This document shows, one piece after another, positions 46,801-48,087 of a stretch of DNA of 48,087 bases. The stretch lies in NCBI GenBank assembly GCA_018221135.1, contig JAAOYB010000006.1, positions 1 to 48,087 on the forward strand. The letters run 5' to 3'. Every line of letters starts with the position of its first letter. Position 1 is the stretch's first letter. This DNA is from Candidatus Woesearchaeota archaeon. GTDB taxonomy: Archaea > Nanobdellota > Nanobdellia > Woesearchaeales > BM511. The position numbers and the translations under genes were made by a program. Below the pieces are notes generated by a model, which worked only from the letters and a program-made list of their open reading frames with translations, searched no databases and had not been told where the DNA came from.

Positions 46801-48087
46801 AACCAAAATTATCTAAGAACGTTGGGCAAGCAGCACCACTACATCCACCATGGTTTTGGTTCCTGCTAAAATCATAGAAGTATGTGTTGTTCTCACCGTA
46901 ATCAGAATCTTTATTTAAGTGATAATAAAGTAACATGTCCTCACTAAGGGGAACATCCTCTCCTTCGAAGTGCATGATTAGTTCTGTGGTTTCATCTGCT
47001 TGTGTTGGTTCTATGTTGTCCCCATCAAAATTCATGAGTAATACTGTGTCGCTATCTGGTTCGAGCCTTAGTAATTCCATGTGATATAACAAAACAGTGC
47101 TTGTTATCGGTGTTGTTTCTAGTAGGAGGGGTGCTTGTATTCTCATATTAGACGCGTACAAATCTGTTTGGGGGACTAATCCGACGCCTATAATCACGTT
47201 TTCTTTCGCTATTTTTAAAGGGCTTTTTTTTGTGAAGTCAGGTGAGATGTTTATGATGTTTGTTCCATCAAACATCTTTAAGCCTATACTGTAGGGTACG
47301 CAGTCCGGGTCGTTGTCGAATCCTCCGTCGTCACCGCAACAAGCAGTTCCTGTCCAGTATTGGTCTCCGCATTCCTCGCACTGGTTTTTGCCGCTATCTG
47401 ATTCTTCGATGCAGTCATAGCATGACGAGCCAGTCCAGATTCCTCCTCCGCACTCACAAACATCTTGTTGTCCTTGCCTATCATTACTGTACACTCCAGC
47501 TACGCACGCCTCGTATATTCCTGGCTCAAAACAAAAATCGTCGCCTGCGCCATCATCACCGCAGCAACGAGTATTATATGAGTCCCATGTTCCTGAGCCA
47601 CAAGTCTCGCAAGTAAATAGGTTTGCGTCAGCATCAGTTATGATGTTTCCATCACTGCATGATTGATAATTGATTCCTATGCAGAAATCGTCGTTTACTC
47701 CGTCGTCCCCGCAGCATTTTCCTCCTGTGCAACCTGTGCTTCCACAATAAGTTGCTCCTGCCACCCACGTGTTCCCGCTGCACTCACAGTCTGCTTGTAC
47801 GTTGTCTCTGTTTACAAAATACATGTTAGCGTAGCTTGGTGAGTATTCTGCTCCTGTGTAGAAGCGAGCCCTATATTGGCCATCGTAGCTGCAATCAGCG
47901 TAGTTTGAGAGCGTGCAATCATAAAAATCCCCACCTGTATCAACGCAGCTATCTTCTTGGATGAAGACTTCGCTTCCTAATCCTCTATCTATTGAGAATT
48001 GGTTATCTGTGTGCACTGTTGGGGCCACACCAAAAACGGTGTTTATGAAGAAAAGGGTTATGATTACTAAGAATAAAATTAGTGTTA
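43769..48087 (-). CDS. Very large secreted multi-LamG protein with Cys-rich CCGDDG repeats (5' end beyond window)
   Basis: Frame stays open past 48028 to the window edge with signal-peptide-like LILFLVIITLFFINTVFG; about five LamG domains each ending LS..EI.E.Y; CCGDDG repeats near N-terminus. Confidence 0.75.
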   Translation of the reverse strand, partial: TLILFLVIITLFFINTVFGVAPTVHTDNQFSIDRGLGSEVFIQEDSCVDTGGDFYDCTLSNYADCSYDGQYRARFYTGAEYSPSYANMYFVNRDNVQADCECSGNTWVAGATYCGSTGCTGGKCCGDDGVNDDFCIGINYQSCSDGNIITDADANLFTCETCGSGTWDSYNTRCCGDDGAGDDFCFEPGIYEACVAGVYSNDRQGQQDVCECGGGIWTGSSCYDCIEESDSGKNQCEECGDQYWTGTACCGDDGGFDNDPDCVPYSIGLKMFDGTNIINISPDFTKKSPLKIAKENVIIGVGLVPQTDLYASNMRIQAPLLLETTPITSTVLLYHMELLRLEPDSDTVLLMNFDGDNIEPTQADETTELIMHFEGEDVPLSEDMLLYYHLNKDSDYGENNTYFYDFSRNQNHGGCSGAACPTFLDNFGFDGGFSFDGADNINAGDLDEMDAASELTISYWARIDIVDSIWRSYHYKGAGSGDRNSIQEYNGGLYVLLSSGGVNTYGYTSPAVVSEGLFYHVVMVFNGSKATNAERLKLYLNGQEQTLSYSGTIPSATDDNSNAFTLGNNMIGVMDELIIFTKALSQTEVEEIYAIRKAPLYDSSGNENNGSCTGTSCPAYTSDGKIGGAYSFDGVNDYVSTPLMIDQSGAGTAATFCAWVYPTSTSGGEHQLISTDSGGFDWGILREGGTWYVFTGAGSDDTRDPVDLNSWQHICGVFGTTLLPGTKVYKNGVEIYTTTDYGYNVGTNPITIGMNPGNSAEYFAGLIDEVLIYDYPLSAEEINEVYKRGTDFYDSSSSENHGEYWLGDQTNKVEYGKIGGSYIFDGIDDYISLGKEELDNLYLPLSISAWIRPEVSKDQGIFSSDMGTGSISDNYYGFWMLLNSENKITLNYGDGSGTRSSTIRSYDGVSDVIIGEWNHVVGVIRGAQDMDIYINGELDPSTIYSGDGGAMVHTTDFDARIGMWKHRLTLGEDTDMFQGEMDEVAIYNRSLSEKEVKEMYAKGIGAYDMSGRQTEIVPYSDALALYHMNNDWLDSSTPTYNGTSTGATFTTNSVFGSHAGDFSLSGSDYVTLSGTTSSLNVYNDFTFSFWVNIQGSTTRNAIYSKPYNLWIRSQLTNTIGIESGASPWAAIEINFSDALNSNEWYHVAITHNTADTTKIYINGILKKEGTLDIPSSTANLAYLGGWSGSSHNFNGYIDEFAVFNRELTEKEIQEIHLNRAGSCSGATCPAYNTNYKKLGSGAMDFDADNLQGIYAPDNILNNLNEGAVSMWVKPKNTGLSYTIFHYTKLTHTSQYVQLVIDSTGIIAFYVRGGAPCTAGWWIQQQTTGKINWDKWNHVVVNQDGVHPEIYINGINQTLINPGGYGCRLDAFFDDVVAASPGDYSPIIGLFNRSSGPLTPFNGSVDEVVIYDEALSEEEIKELYRGKIDTYALRSLTPT

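Noticed and set aside
1-48087. tRNA, rRNA, CRISPR array, transposase or integrase
   Set aside because: None recognised by eye on either strand; tRNAscan-SE, Infernal and a CRISPR finder would be needed to exclude them formally.

Overview
The window looks archaeal and DPANN-like. Evidence: an eL33 (L35Ae) ribosomal protein, a PurO-type IMP cyclohydrolase, GspE/TadC secretion genes with class III-type pilins, and TATA boxes about 30 nt upstream of start codons with no room for a leader. The taxonomic rank is inferred, not proven. Main blocks are: (1) a glycosyltransferase and a ChlI/ChlD-like (MoxR + VWA) pair; (2) a purine operon purE-purC-purB-AICAR transformylase-purO followed by a COG1784/TctA-like membrane protein, then eL33; (3) an envelope module on the minus strand: an unlisted 59-aa AbrB-like protein with a TTG start, a membrane coiled-coil protein, a second coiled-coil protein, and a 1660-aa protein combining a lytic-transglycosylase-like domain, a novel-looking AEGDD(S/T)WLINMPE repeat, a polytopic membrane segment, CarboxypepD_reg-like domains and a coiled coil; (4) an e-MtaB-like methylthiotransferase, PIN-PhoH with a small upstream partner, UvrB, NAD kinase, a CoA-binding protein and a glutaredoxin; (5) a type IV pilus-like cluster (GspE, two TadC-like proteins, several pilin-like proteins) co-oriented with two paralogous giant Ig/Fn3-like surface proteins; (6) a very large secreted LamG/beta-propeller protein that runs off the right edge and is broken by two apparent single-nucleotide frameshifts. 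Best candidates for something undescribed are the envelope module with its palindromic promoter, a 20-codon microORF transcription unit at 3.5 kb, and the frameshifted giant adhesin. No tRNA, rRNA, CRISPR array or transposase was recognised by eye. All assignments are from reading the sequence; no searches were run.
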